A stretch of 64,000 nt of DNA, taken from Deltaproteobacteria bacterium (GTDB lineage Bacteria; Myxococcota; Myxococcia; Myxococcales; 40CM-4-68-19). The position numbers were made by a program, and so were the translations under genes. The stretch lies in assembly GCA_005879535.1 (NCBI GenBank), contig VBKI01000068.1, positions 62,001 through 126,000 on the forward strand. Direction: 5' to 3'. The notes under the pieces were generated by a model. That model searched no databases, was not told where the DNA came from, and saw only the letters and a list, made by a program, of their open reading frames with translations. Position 1 is the stretch's first letter. Every line of letters begins with the position of its first letter. Positions 1 to 7,948 of the stretch are shown here, piece by piece.

Positions 1-2
1 CG

Positions 3-422
3 CCAGGAGACGCAGTCCCGCGTGCGTTGGACACGGTGCTCGGCGTCAAGCTGGGGCTGTCCGTCTGCTACGACCTGCGCTTTCCAGAGCTGTACCGGCA
101 GCTCGACGCCGACGTGCTCTGCGTTCCCGCCGCTTTCACCGCCTACACCGGCCGGGCGCACTGGGAAGTGCTGCTGCGCGCGCGCGCGATCGAAAACCAG
201 GCCTACGTGCTCGCTCCCGCGCAAGTCGGCCGCATCGGGCCGGCGAACGAGAACCGCTTCGCCTGGGGACACGCCTGCCTCGTCGATCCCTGGGGCGAGG
301 TCATCGCCGACGCGGGCGGCGAGGAGGAAGGCATGGCGATCGCCCCCATACATCCGGCGCGACTGTCGCAGGTCCGCCGCGATCTTCCCGCTTTGCAGCA
401 CCGCAGACGCGATGTGCTTTGA
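3..422 (+). CDS. Carbon-nitrogen hydrolase (nitrilase superfamily), 5' truncated
   Basis: This is the C-terminal part of a nitrilase-superfamily amidohydrolase; the gene runs in from the left edge with no start inside the window. The motif SVCYDLRFPELYR contains the catalytic cysteine and matches the Nit/omega-amidase type, which hydrolyses small amides such as alpha-keto acid amides in the cytoplasm. Downstream, HWEVLLRARAIENQAYV and the GHACLVDPWGEV segment are the usual late strands of the fold. The glutamate and lysine of the Glu-Lys-Cys triad would lie upstream, outside the window. The frame is open from base 3 and closes with TGA at 420-422. The family is clear; the exact substrate is not. 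Confidence 0.85.
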   Translation, partial: PGDAVPRALDTVLGVKLGLSVCYDLRFPELYRQLDADVLCVPAAFTAYTGRAHWEVLLRARAIENQAYVLAPAQVGRIGPANENRFAWGHACLVDPWGEVIADAGGEEEGMAIAPIHPARLSQVRRDLPALQHRRRDVL

Positions 423-478
423 TTGACGGACTTGCGATCCCGGGTAAGGTCGATTCGACCTTCTCGGGGGCAAATCGC

Positions 479-2026
479 ATGCATCTTCGCAAGCTGTTCG
501 TGATCGCCGCCGCAAGCTTGTGCTTCGCGGCCGCAGCGATGGCCCAGTCCGACGCGGCACCGCCGTCCCAGCCCGACGCGAGCGCGAAGCCGCCGGCGAA
601 GCCCGCGAAGAAAAAGAGGACGAAGAGCGGCAAGAAGAGCGGCAGCAAGAAGACGTCGAAGAACCGCAAGAAGAAGTCGTCCGCGCCAGCTGCCGCCGTC
701 CAGCCCGTCGAGCCGATCGTGCCCGACGACGGCGAACCGCCGCAGCTCACGCACCAGCCGGTCGCCGCGGGAACGCGCGGGAAGCCGCTGACCATCGCCG
801 CGCACGCGGTCGATGCGAACGGCGTCTTCGGGCCCATCCTCTACGTGCGCAAGAGGGGCTTGGGAACGGGCGACTACGTCCCCATCCGGATGATCGCTTC
901 GAAGATCGTGCCCGGCGACTACTCCGTCGACGTCCCCGCGGCGCTGATCAACCTCGACGGGCTCGAGTACTACATCGAGGCCTGGGACACCGCCGGCAAC
1001 GGTCCGACGCGCGCTGGCTCCTCCGAGGTGCCGATGGCGGTGGCCATCGAGGAGGAGAAGCGAGCGATCGCGCTGCCGACTCTGCCGACCAACGTCACCA
1101 TCAAGCCCAAGGGAGCGCCGCCGGCCATCACCCATGCCGCGCTGACGCAGGCGCTCAAGGGCAAGCCCGTCGAAATCAATGCGCGGCTGGTGGGCGACAC
1201 GGGCGTGCAGGGCGCCGCCGTCATGTTCCGGCACGCGGGCGAGAAGGACTACAGGGCGCTGCCGATGGGCAACATCGGCGGCGACGACTACACCGCGACC
1301 ATTCCCGCGGCGATGGCCACCTCTGATCTCGAATACTACGTCGAGGCGTTCGACCAGTACGGCAACGGCCCCGCCCGGTCGGGGGCACCGAACGTCCCCT
1401 ACGGCCTCAAGGTGATGGATGCGTCTCCGGCTGCTGTCCCGGCGCCGGCAGCGGCTTCGGTCGCAAGCCGCAGGCGAACGCTGGACGACGAGGATACCGA
1501 CCGGACCATCATCGGCATCGGGATCGACGGCGGAGCGCCCGGCGGCGGAGGCGCGATGTTGCTCGTGCGGCCGTTCTGGTGGCTGCGCCTCAACGGAGGC
1601 CTCGCCTACAACGTCGCCGGGTTCGGCTATCGCGGCGGCATCACGCTGTCCCCTGCCGATTGGGCGGTCAGCCCGACCCTGAACATCGACGCCGGACAAT
1701 ACTTGAGCGGCGACTTGAATAAGTTCGTAACGGTCAACGATTCGAACCCCGCGTTCGTAGGCGCGGTGCGTACGCTGCTCTCGAAGACGACGTACAAGTT
1801 CGCCACCGCCCAGGTCGGCCTCGAGTTCGGATCGCAACGGCGATTTGTCTTCTACGTGCGCGGCGGGCTCACGTATTTCGAGAGCTCACTGTCCGGGGCG
1901 GAGATCACTGCGGTCGCCCAGTCGAAGAACCCCGACCCGAACAACACGTACAACTTCCGCGGCGATACGAAGTTCTCGGGAATCCTGCCCTGCGCAAGCC
2001 TGGGCTTCAACCTCTTCGTCTACTAG
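479..2026 (+). CDS. Exported protein with Lys-rich linker, two repeated beta domains and a C-terminal barrel-like region
   Basis: A 515-residue exported protein of unknown function. The ATG at 479 is chosen because it opens directly onto a signal peptide (MHLRKLFVIAAASLCFAAAA, ending near AMAQ). Next come a Pro/Ala stretch and a strongly basic Lys/Ser tract (roughly residues 40-65). Two homologous domains of about 95 residues follow, each ending in a motif of the type LEYYVEAFDQYGNGPAR; they look immunoglobulin or FN3-like. The last 150 residues have alternating hydrophobic and glycine-rich strands and end in FNLFVY, consistent with an outer-membrane barrel. A lipoprotein gene follows 9 bases downstream. 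The repeat is seen directly; the barrel is inference. Confidence 0.75.
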   Translation: MHLRKLFVIAAASLCFAAAAMAQSDAAPPSQPDASAKPPAKPAKKKRTKSGKKSGSKKTSKNRKKKSSAPAAAVQPVEPIVPDDGEPPQLTHQPVAAGTRGKPLTIAAHAVDANGVFGPILYVRKRGLGTGDYVPIRMIASKIVPGDYSVDVPAALINLDGLEYYIEAWDTAGNGPTRAGSSEVPMAVAIEEEKRAIALPTLPTNVTIKPKGAPPAITHAALTQALKGKPVEINARLVGDTGVQGAAVMFRHAGEKDYRALPMGNIGGDDYTATIPAAMATSDLEYYVEAFDQYGNGPARSGAPNVPYGLKVMDASPAAVPAPAAASVASRRRTLDDEDTDRTIIGIGIDGGAPGGGGAMLLVRPFWWLRLNGGLAYNVAGFGYRGGITLSPADWAVSPTLNIDAGQYLSGDLNKFVTVNDSNPAFVGAVRTLLSKTTYKFATAQVGLEFGSQRRFVFYVRGGLTYFESSLSGAEITAVAQSKNPDPNNTYNFRGDTKFSGILPCASLGFNLFVY

Positions 2027-2035
2027 CGAGGGGAC

Positions 2036-2620
2036 ATGCGGAACCTGAAAGCCATCTCTCTGCTCCTGCTCCCGCTCTTCGGCTGCTTCGCGCAGCTGGA
2101 AAACCCGGACATTGCCCTGAGCCACAATCTCTGCGGCGGGACGGCGAACTGCATGCCCGGAGCGCTGCCGCTCGGGCTGATGCAGATCAGCGGGCAGAAC
2201 ACGTTTACCGTCGATTTCGGCGATCAACCACTGCTCCAGCCGTCGACCGCCGTCGGTCCAGCCACGGTGAACACCTCATTGATCCTGGGCGGGGCAGGGA
2301 TCCAGCTGCAGAACGCGGCGAGTGGCGACTTCTCGCAGGTAGCGACGATCAGCCTCCTGGCCGCCCCGAGCGCGACGACCGACTGCTCGGCGACGGGAAG
2401 CAACTGCACGGTGCTGGCGGACTACGACCGCGCCCGCGACGGGGCAGCGAACCAGAGCATCACGCTCCGGGGACGCGGGGTCGACCTCATCACCTTCATT
2501 TCGAGCACCTCGCACTCCATGAACCTTCAGCTCCAGGCCAGCGGCACGGGGCCGAGCGGCGCCTGGAACGCCGACGTTTCCATGGACATGGGCCTGAAAG
2601 CACGAGCGAACTTCCCCTAG
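2036..2620 (+). CDS. Putative lipoprotein
   Basis: A 194-residue protein with a short hydrophobic leader ending in the lipobox LFGC (Cys at about residue 17), so it is probably a membrane-anchored lipoprotein. The mature part is rich in Ser, Thr, Asn and small residues, with two Cys pairs (NLCGGTANC and TDCSATGSNC) that could form disulphides outside the cytoplasm. I do not recognise a family. It starts 9 bases after the preceding exported protein on the same strand, so the two are probably cotranscribed and may act at the same envelope site. Confidence 0.6.
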   Translation: MRNLKAISLLLLPLFGCFAQLENPDIALSHNLCGGTANCMPGALPLGLMQISGQNTFTVDFGDQPLLQPSTAVGPATVNTSLILGGAGIQLQNAASGDFSQVATISLLAAPSATTDCSATGSNCTVLADYDRARDGAANQSITLRGRGVDLITFISSTSHSMNLQLQASGTGPSGAWNADVSMDMGLKARANFP

Positions 2621-2653
2621 GACTTCAGTAGGATCCAGCCGCCAGGCGGTCGT

Positions 2654-2683
2654 TTGACAACCCGTCCGGCGGGGGGTTACGGT
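2654..2683 (+). promoter_or_regulatory. Candidate sigma-70-type promoter for spoVG-prs
   Basis: A perfect TTGACA lies at 2654-2659. An 18-base spacer is followed by TACGGT at 2678-2683, which keeps the first, second and last -10 positions. It sits in the only sizeable gap before spoVG, about 45 bases upstream of its ATG. The -35 box is strong and the -10 box weak. Confidence 0.5.
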
Positions 2684-2729
2684 CCCTCGTGGAGTCCTCC
2701 GTAGGCGTCGCATCCAGAGGGGTCGCATC

Positions 2730-3023
2730 ATGGAGATCACCGAGGTGCGGGTCTTTCCCGTCAATGAGGAAAGGCTGAAGGCCTACGTCACCATCACTCT
2801 CGACAACTGCTTCGTCGTGCGCGACCTGAAGGTTATCAACGGCAACACCGGCCTGTTCGTGGCCATGCCGGCAAAGCGCCGCAAGGACGGCACCTTCAAG
2901 GACATCGCACACCCGTTGAACAGCGAGACTCGCGAGCGGATGGAAAAGGTGATTCTCGCGGAGTACGACCGCGAGCTCGCGCGCGGCACTCCGCCGACCT
3001 CCGCCGCGGCGGCAAGCGGGTAG
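2730..3023 (+). CDS. spoVG: SpoVG family RNA/DNA-binding regulator
   Basis: A 97-residue protein matching SpoVG from its first residues ([10 protein letters not shown]), through [14 protein letters not shown], to the signature [20 protein letters not shown] and [10 protein letters not shown]. The family is small, dimeric and binds nucleic acid. In Firmicutes it affects sporulation septation and virulence gene expression; its role in this lineage is not known. Length fits the family apart from a short Ala/Ser tail. It precedes prs by 33 bases on the same strand, the same neighbourhood as in Bacillus. A candidate promoter lies just upstream. Confidence 0.95.
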   Translation: MEITEVRVFPVNEERLKAYVTITLDNCFVVRDLKVINGNTGLFVAMPAKRRKDGTFKDIAHPLNSETRERMEKVILAEYDRELARGTPPTSAAAASG

Positions 3024-3056
3024 ACCCGCCACGCGGCTCGTTGTAGAAGGCCGCGC

Positions 3057-4016
3057 ATGCCCGAATCCGAGTCGGACCTCGTCATCTTTTCCGGGAACTC
3101 GAACAAGCCCCTGGTGAAGGAGATTTGCGAGTACCTGGAGATAGCGGTCGGCCGCTGCGACGTGGGCAAGTTCTCGGACGGCGAGATCCAGATCGAGATC
3201 GAAGAAAACGTCCGGGGGCGCGACGTTTTTCTCGTCCAGAGCACCTCCACTCCGGTGAACGATCATCTGATGGAGCTCCTGATCATGATCGACGCCGCCC
3301 GGCGGGCGTCGGCGTCCTCCATCACTGCCGTGGTCCCCTACTTCGGCTATGCCCGCCAGGACCGCAAGGTCGCGCCTCGCACGCCCATCACCGCACGCCT
3401 TGTGGCGGACCTGATCACTTCCGCCGGCGCCGACCGGTTCCTTTCCATGGACCTGCATGCAGGGCAGATCCAGGGCTTTTTCGACATGCCTTCCGACCAC
3501 CTCTACGCTTCACCGATCCTCGTCGAGGACATGAAGCGCAAGTACGGTTCCCGGCCGGACGAAGTGGTCGTGGTCAGCCCGGACGCAGGTGGCGTCGAGC
3601 GTGCTCGCGCATTCGCCAAGCGTCTGGGGGCAACGCTCGCCATCGTCGACAAGCGGCGGCCGAAGGCCAACGTCGCGGAAGTGATGCAGATCGTCGGCGA
3701 CGTCCGGGGCAAGACCGCCATCCTGCTGGACGACATGATCGACACCGCCGGCACTCTCGCGCTGGGCGCCAAGGCCCTGGCCGAATCCGGCGCGCGCCGG
3801 ATCGTCGCCTATGCCGTCCACCCCGTCCTCTCCGGGCCGGCGGTGGAGCGCATCCAGGCCTCGAACATCGAGGAAGTGGTGGTCACCAATACGATTCCGC
3901 TGCGGGACAACGCGCTGGCTTGCAGGAAGATCACCCAGCTCTCCGTGGCGAAGATCTTCGGCGAGGCCATCCGCCGCATCCACAGCGGTGATTCGCTCAG
4001 CTCCCTGTTCATCTGA
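3057..4016 (+). CDS. prs: Ribose-phosphate pyrophosphokinase (PRPP synthetase)
   Basis: A 319-residue class I PRPP synthetase, which makes phosphoribosyl pyrophosphate from ribose 5-phosphate and ATP for nucleotide, histidine and NAD synthesis. Visible hallmarks are the N-terminal FSGNSNKPL, the [16 protein letters not shown] segment, the metal/ATP loop [12 protein letters not shown], and the PRPP-binding loop in [11 protein letters not shown]. Length is standard. The ATG at 3057 gives the canonical N-terminus. It lies between spoVG and, after an inserted pair of genes, ctc and pth, an order shared with Firmicutes. Confidence 0.97.
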   Translation: MPESESDLVIFSGNSNKPLVKEICEYLEIAVGRCDVGKFSDGEIQIEIEENVRGRDVFLVQSTSTPVNDHLMELLIMIDAARRASASSITAVVPYFGYARQDRKVAPRTPITARLVADLITSAGADRFLSMDLHAGQIQGFFDMPSDHLYASPILVEDMKRKYGSRPDEVVVVSPDAGGVERARAFAKRLGATLAIVDKRRPKANVAEVMQIVGDVRGKTAILLDDMIDTAGTLALGAKALAESGARRIVAYAVHPVLSGPAVERIQASNIEEVVVTNTIPLRDNALACRKITQLSVAKIFGEAIRRIHSGDSLSSLFI

Positions 4017-4044
4017 TTTCCTGGCGCCGCAAACCGGCGACGCG

Positions 4045-4479
4045 TCAGCTGGACTGGTCGAGGTGCTCGCGAAGCGAGGCGTGCCGGCGCACGATCGCAT
4101 CCGAGATCGAGAAGATCGTCTCCTTCCATGCGCTCGCGCGGACTTCCGCCGCGGTCAATGGGGACGCCGCCTCGGGACCAGGTGGCATCGAGTCGGCGGC
4201 ATCGATGAGGGTCGTCACGTACTCATTTCCCCGCGCCCAGATCTCCATGGAGACGATCAGGCGGTCTTTGCTCTGGGCGCGCTCGCTCAAATCGCCTATG
4301 AACAAGGTAACCTTCACGCGCGGCTGCGGGTGACCTGGCGTGACGACCGTCGTGAAGAACGCGGTGGGAACATCGCTCCCGGGCTCAAAAACGCTTCCGA
4401 CCAGCTGGCGCGTTTCCCGGCCGCAGCAGCGACACGGAGCAGTCCTTGCTTCGGTCTTGCCGAAGACCCATTCGGCCAT
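4045..4479 (-). CDS. Conserved hypothetical protein with an N-terminal cysteine cluster
   Basis: A 144-residue protein read from the ATG at 4479, where a recognisable compact protein begins (MAEWVFGKTE). The segment PCRCCGRE gives three closely spaced cysteines (about residues 16, 18 and 19) that could help bind a metal. The middle is beta-rich (HPQPRVKVTLFIGDL), and the C-terminus is helical and charged. No signal peptide is visible and I do not recognise the family. It is convergent with prs (29-base gap) and divergent from the DedA-rhodanese gene, so it interrupts the spoVG-prs-ctc order. The frame stays open further upstream, but that extension is Arg/Ser-rich and looks like a shadow of the opposite gene. 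Confidence 0.55.
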   Translation of the reverse strand: MAEWVFGKTEARTAPCRCCGRETRQLVGSVFEPGSDVPTAFFTTVVTPGHPQPRVKVTLFIGDLSERAQSKDRLIVSMEIWARGNEYVTTLIDAADSMPPGPEAASPLTAAEVRASAWKETIFSISDAIVRRHASLREHLDQSS

Positions 4480-4560
4480 CGAGCCCAATGAACCACGCGG
4501 TGCCGGAGAACTCAACGCGCGCGGGAATCGTTCGGGAACGGCGCGCATCGACTCCTGGGC

Positions 4561-5526
4561 ATGGGAGATCTCATCCTGCAGCACGGTCAAGCCGTGCTGT
4601 TCATCGTCAGCCTGATCGCGCAGCTCGGAGCGCCGGTTCCGATGACGCCCTTGCTCCTTGCCGCCGGAGCCCTGGCCAAGGAAGGCCAGCTGTCGTTCGC
4701 GAGCGTCGTCGCCATCTCGATGGCTGCCTCCGCGCTGGGCCATCTCGTCTGGTACGAAGCTGGACGGCGGCGCGGCACGGCGGTGCTCCGGCTGATCTGC
4801 CGCATCTCGCTCGAGCCCGATTCCTGCGTCCGCCGGACGGAAGATTTCTTCGGCCGGCATGGCGGCCGCGCGCTCGTCGCCGCCCCCTTCGTTCCGGGTC
4901 TGGGCGCGGTGGCTCCGCCGCTCGCGGGAATGGCGGGGATGCCGGTCGCACGATTCTTGTTGCTGGACTCGCTCGGCGCATTGCTCTGGTCGGCGCTCCT
5001 CGCCGGCATCGGGTTCGTGGCCGGACCGGAGCTGATGGCACTCGTCCAGGTCGGGCTGCGATTCGGCGCGTGGCTCGGGCTGGCTGCCGGCGTCGTGGTC
5101 GGCGCTTGGCTGGGATGGAAGATCGCCCAGCGCAGCGCCGTGGCGCGTGCCGTGGTGGTGCCGCGCATCGAGGCTGACGACCTGCGCTCCCGACTCGGTT
5201 CCAGCGACCCGCCACTGGTGGTCGACCTGCGGAGCGAGATGACGCGCGGGGAAGAGTCGATCCCTGGCGCGCATCCGGTCGCGCCCCGCGAGTTGCCGCG
5301 CTGGGCGCAGGGAATTCCGCGCGACAAGGAGATCGTCGTCGCCTGTGATTGACCCAACGAGGTCTCGAGCGCCCGGGCGGCGCTCACGCTGATCGAGCTG
5401 GGCTACCTGCGGGCACGCGCGCTGCGCGGGGGAGTGCAGCGATGGCGAGCGCTCGGATTCCCCCTCGCGCCCGCCCCGGTTGTACCCCTTCCCCTCCCTG
5501 CGGCCCCTGCCTTGCGGCCCGGGTAA
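4561..5526 (+). CDS. DedA-family membrane protein fused to a rhodanese domain, with an in-frame TGA (possible selenocysteine)
   Basis: Read through the TGA at 5350-5352 this encodes 321 residues. Residues 1-195 are a DedA/VTT domain with several membrane segments and the typical FVPGLGAVAPPLAGMAGM and GALLWSALLAG regions; such proteins act in membrane homeostasis and lipid translocation. Residues 200-321 are a rhodanese domain: VVDLRSEM, IPGAHP, then VVAC (catalytic-position Cys262), Asp263, TGA at codon 264, then PNEVSSARAALTLIELGY and RALRGGVQRW to a TAA at 5524. Related DedA-rhodanese fusions, as I recall, have CxCPNE here, so the TGA replaces the second Cys. A perfect hairpin follows at SECIS-like spacing. 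If TGA is a true stop the product is 263 residues and loses its active-site loop. Sequencing error and nonsense mutation remain possible. Confidence 0.7.
5353..5385 (+). promoter_or_regulatory. Candidate bacterial SECIS hairpin just after the TGA
   Basis: A perfect 7-bp stem, GAGCGCC (5367-5373) pairing with GGCGCTC (5379-5385), encloses the 5-base loop CGGGC with G at loop position 2. The loop starts 21 bases after the TGA. Bacterial SECIS elements read by SelB typically have the apical loop within about 16-37 bases of the UGA and a G among the first two loop bases. GC-rich hairpins arise easily in this genome, so the fold alone is weak evidence. Confidence 0.4.
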
Positions 5527-5548
5527 CGGGGCGGTCACGTCAATCGTT

Positions 5549-5568
5549 CCGCGGCGCAAGCGCCGCGG
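5549..5568 (+). terminator. GC-rich hairpin after the DedA-rhodanese gene
   Basis: CCGCGGCGC and GCGCCGCGG form a perfect 9-bp inverted repeat around AA, 22 bases after the TAA at 5524. There is no T-tract, so it may be a terminator aided by other factors or simply a stabilising 3' hairpin. Confidence 0.4.
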
Positions 5569-5575
5569 TGCTTGC

Positions 5576-5604
5576 TTGCGCCGCGGTGCGGTGCATGCTA
5601 AAAG
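5576..5604 (+). promoter_or_regulatory. Candidate promoter for rplY/ctc-pth-rpsF
   Basis: TTGCGC at 5576-5581 and TAAAAG at 5599-5604 are separated by 17 bases, each matching four of six consensus positions. The pair lies about 105 bases before the rplY start, downstream of the hairpin at 5549. The boxes are imperfect, so the call is tentative. Confidence 0.3.
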
Positions 5605-5709
5605 CCCGCGCTCTTTGAAGTTCGGGCGATCCAGCGAACCCCGGCACCGTCAATCCCATGCACGCGCCCGCCCGGCGCGGCGGCGGAGTCCGGACACGAA
5701 GGAGAAGTC

Positions 5710-6459
5710 ATGGCGAATGACGTCAGCACGCTCACCGCCCAGAAGCGCGACCAGGCGGGCAAGGGCCCCTCGCACCGCCTGCGGGGCAAGGGCCTGATCC
5801 CCGCCGTCTGCTACGGCCCGTACGAGAAGCCGCTCCACGTGGCGGTGGATCCGGAGGCGATCAAGAAGGCCATCGCCACTCCGCACAAGTTCAACACGGT
5901 GATCAAGCTGCAGGTCGACGGCGGCGAGACGCGCACGGTGCTCTTCAAGGACTTCGAGAAGGACCCGGTCGACGGCCACATGCTCCACGCGGACTTCCTG
6001 GAAGTGCGCATGGACAAGGACGTGGTGGTGAACGTACCGGTCATCCTCAGCGGCAAGCCCGAAGGCGTGACGGCCGGCGGCATCCTGCAGCAGGTCGCAC
6101 GCACGCTGCCGGTGCAGTGCAAGCCCAGCGACATTCCGGAGAAGATCGAGGTCGACGTCTCCGCCCTGAAAATCGCCGAATCGCTCCACATCAAGGACGT
6201 GAAGATGCCGGCCGGCGTCCAGCTCAAGGTGCGCGGCGACCAGACCATCGCAGTGGTCAACGTGCCCGAGAAGGAGGAGGAGGCGCCGAAGCCGGCCGCC
6301 GTCGCCGCCGTTCCCGGTGCGGAGGGTGCTGCCGCTCCGGCGGTCCCGGGCGCCGCGGTGCCTGCCCCGGGTGCTCCGGGCGCGCCGGGGGTGCCGACCG
6401 CTGCTCCTGCCGCGGCCGGAGCGAAGGCCCCTGCCGCCGACAAGGGCGCCAAGAAGTAA
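5710..6459 (+). CDS. rplY: 50S ribosomal protein L25 / general stress protein Ctc
   Basis: A 249-residue long-form L25 (CTC type) that binds 5S rRNA in the large subunit. The N-terminal part carries the L25 features (LTAQKRDQAGKGPSHRLRGK, GLIPAVCYGP), followed by the TL5/CTC C-terminal beta domain (about residues 95-185). The last 60 residues are a low-complexity Ala/Pro/Gly tail. A good ribosome binding site (AAGGAGAA) precedes the ATG. The next gene, pth, starts 3 bases after its stop, and the ctc-pth pairing is widely conserved, so the two are probably cotranscribed. Confidence 0.95.
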   Translation: MANDVSTLTAQKRDQAGKGPSHRLRGKGLIPAVCYGPYEKPLHVAVDPEAIKKAIATPHKFNTVIKLQVDGGETRTVLFKDFEKDPVDGHMLHADFLEVRMDKDVVVNVPVILSGKPEGVTAGGILQQVARTLPVQCKPSDIPEKIEVDVSALKIAESLHIKDVKMPAGVQLKVRGDQTIAVVNVPEKEEEAPKPAAVAAVPGAEGAAAPAVPGAAVPAPGAPGAPGVPTAAPAAAGAKAPAADKGAKK

Positions 6460-6462
6460 GCG

Positions 6463-7023
6463 GTGCGCCTCCTCGTCGGCCTCGGGAACCCGGGCCCGAA
6501 GTACGAGCGCACCCGTCACAACGTCGGCTTTCGCGTCGCCGCGGAGGCGGCGCGAAAACTCGGCGCGGCGCTCGGATCGGACTCCCGCTGGAACGCGCTG
6601 GTCGGAAAGGCGCAGGACATCGCGGTGCTGCTTCCGCAGGCGTACATGAACGTGAGCGGCGAAGCGGTGGCGCAGGCGGCGCGGTTCTGGAAGGTGCTGC
6701 CGGAGGGAATCGTGGTGGTGCACGACGAAATCGACCTGGAGTTCGGACGCATCCAGGTGAAGCAGGGCGGCGGCGACGCGGGGCACAACGGGTTGCGCAG
6801 CATCCGGGAGCATCTCGGTACCGGCGAGACCCTGCGGGTGCGATTCGGGGTGGGCAGGCCGCCGGAGCAGTGGGAAGGCGCGGACTGGGTGTTGGCAAGA
6901 TTCTCCTCGGAGGAGGAGGCGGCTTTGAAGGAGCTGGTACCGCTCGCGGCCGAGGCGGCGATTGCGGCGCTGGTGCAGGGAAGTGCGGTGGCAGCGAATC
7001 GGTTCAACAGAAAGCCGAAGTGA
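6463..7023 (+). CDS. pth: Peptidyl-tRNA hydrolase
   Basis: A 186-residue Pth that releases peptides from prematurely dissociated peptidyl-tRNAs. It begins with GTG. Conserved motifs are LLVGLGNPGPKYERTRHNVGF, containing the conserved Asn and catalytic His, and then PQAYMNVSGE, VVHDEIDLEFG and GDAGHNGLRSI. Length matches the bacterial family. It is tightly coupled to rplY upstream and precedes rpsF by 47 bases. Confidence 0.96.
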   Translation: MRLLVGLGNPGPKYERTRHNVGFRVAAEAARKLGAALGSDSRWNALVGKAQDIAVLLPQAYMNVSGEAVAQAARFWKVLPEGIVVVHDEIDLEFGRIQVKQGGGDAGHNGLRSIREHLGTGETLRVRFGVGRPPEQWEGADWVLARFSSEEEAALKELVPLAAEAAIAALVQGSAVAANRFNRKPK

Positions 7024-7070
7024 ACCTCGCTCCCGGCGTGTCCGGGGGCTTTACCCATGAGGGTGATGTG

Positions 7071-7583
7071 ATGCAGCAGACGGAGACGCAGAGCACCGGT
7101 GGGGTCCCGCAGCACGCCCCGGGCACCAGGTTGCGCGAGTACGAGACGATCTTCCTCGTCCGGCCGGACCTCGCCGAGGATCTGGTGGACAAGATCGTCG
7201 AGCGCATGCGCGGCATCGTCCACCGCGACGGTGGAAAGGTGATCAAGGTCGAGAACTGGGGCAAGAAGAAGACCGCGTTCGAAGTGAAGAAGAACTTCCG
7301 CGCCATCTTCGTCCGGTTCCTCTACCTCGGCGACACCCGCGCGGTGGCGGAGTTCGAGCGCAACCTGCGCATGACCGACGACGTGATGAAGTACCAATCG
7401 GTGAAGATCGCCGACGACGTCGATGCTTCCAGCCGCGCGGTGGAAGCGGACGTGAAGCTCCCGGGCGATCCGGAGATGCCGGAGCGGATGGCGCGCGAGC
7501 CGGAACCGTTCGGCGGCGCGGAATTCGGCGGCCGGCGCGACGAACTTGCGGACGAAAGCGAGCTCCCTCCCGAGGCGGAGTAA
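7071..7583 (+). CDS. rpsF: 30S ribosomal protein S6
   Basis: A 170-residue S6, which binds 16S rRNA as a pair with S18. The ATG at 7071 is preceded by a GAGGGTGA ribosome binding site. It gives an extension of about 22 residues before the conserved S6 start (REYETIFLVRPD). The frame is open far upstream, but that sequence is a shadow of rplY and pth. VENWGKKKTAFEVKKNFRA and the ATDD-like LRMTDDVMKY region are typical. The C-terminal 40 residues are an acidic tail. Unlike many genomes there is no ssb between rpsF and rpsR. Confidence 0.95.
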   Translation: MQQTETQSTGGVPQHAPGTRLREYETIFLVRPDLAEDLVDKIVERMRGIVHRDGGKVIKVENWGKKKTAFEVKKNFRAIFVRFLYLGDTRAVAEFERNLRMTDDVMKYQSVKIADDVDASSRAVEADVKLPGDPEMPERMAREPEPFGGAEFGGRRDELADESELPPEAE

Positions 7584-7589
7584 GGAACC

Positions 7590-7937
7590 ATGAGCGACAT
7601 GAAGAAGGAGATGGCGTTCGGCGAACGCTCGGGCGGCGGCGGCAGGGGCGGAGGGCGCGGCGGCGCCGGACGCGAGGACCGGGGCGGCGGCGACATGGAC
7701 CGTGGGGGAGGCCGCGGATTCGGTCGCCGCAAGGTCTGCCGCTACTGCGCCGACAAGAACCTGAAGGTCGACTACAAGAACGCGGCCGACCTGAAGTACT
7801 TCGTCACCGAGCGCGGCAAGATCGTGCCGCGGCGGATCTCGGGCAACTGCGCCCGGCACCAGCGCGAGGTGGCCACGGCCATCAAGCGCGGCCGCCAGGT
7901 AGCGCTCTTGCCCTTCACCATCATGCAGCACCAGTAG
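7590..7937 (+). CDS. rpsR: 30S ribosomal protein S18
   Basis: A 115-residue S18. The conserved core starts near residue 46 ([19 protein letters not shown]) and continues with the family signature [18 protein letters not shown]. The first 45 residues are an unusual Gly/Arg-rich extension ([13 protein letters not shown]). The ATG follows the rpsF stop by 6 bases. The CRYC cysteines may bind zinc. S18 and S6 form a heterodimer on the small subunit, consistent with the gene order. Confidence 0.95.
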   Translation: MSDMKKEMAFGERSGGGGRGGGRGGAGREDRGGGDMDRGGGRGFGRRKVCRYCADKNLKVDYKNAADLKYFVTERGKIVPRRISGNCARHQREVATAIKRGRQVALLPFTIMQHQ

Positions 7938-7948
7938 GAGGCGCGCAG

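Noticed and set aside
203-1837. Long open frame on the minus strand across the exported-protein gene, and many similar long frames opposite other genes
   Set aside because: They are Arg/Gly/Ala-rich, lack recognisable motifs and lie opposite clear genes. Such antisense frames are normal in GC-rich DNA.
4025-4039. Small CGCCG/CGGCG hairpin between convergent prs and the next gene
   Set aside because: A 5-bp stem is expected often by chance at this GC content and has no T-tract, so it was not listed as a terminator.
6117-7583. A much longer rpsF reading frame starting inside rplY
   Set aside because: The upstream portion is Arg/Gly noise overlapping rplY and pth. The ATG at 7071 with its ribosome binding site gives a normal S6.
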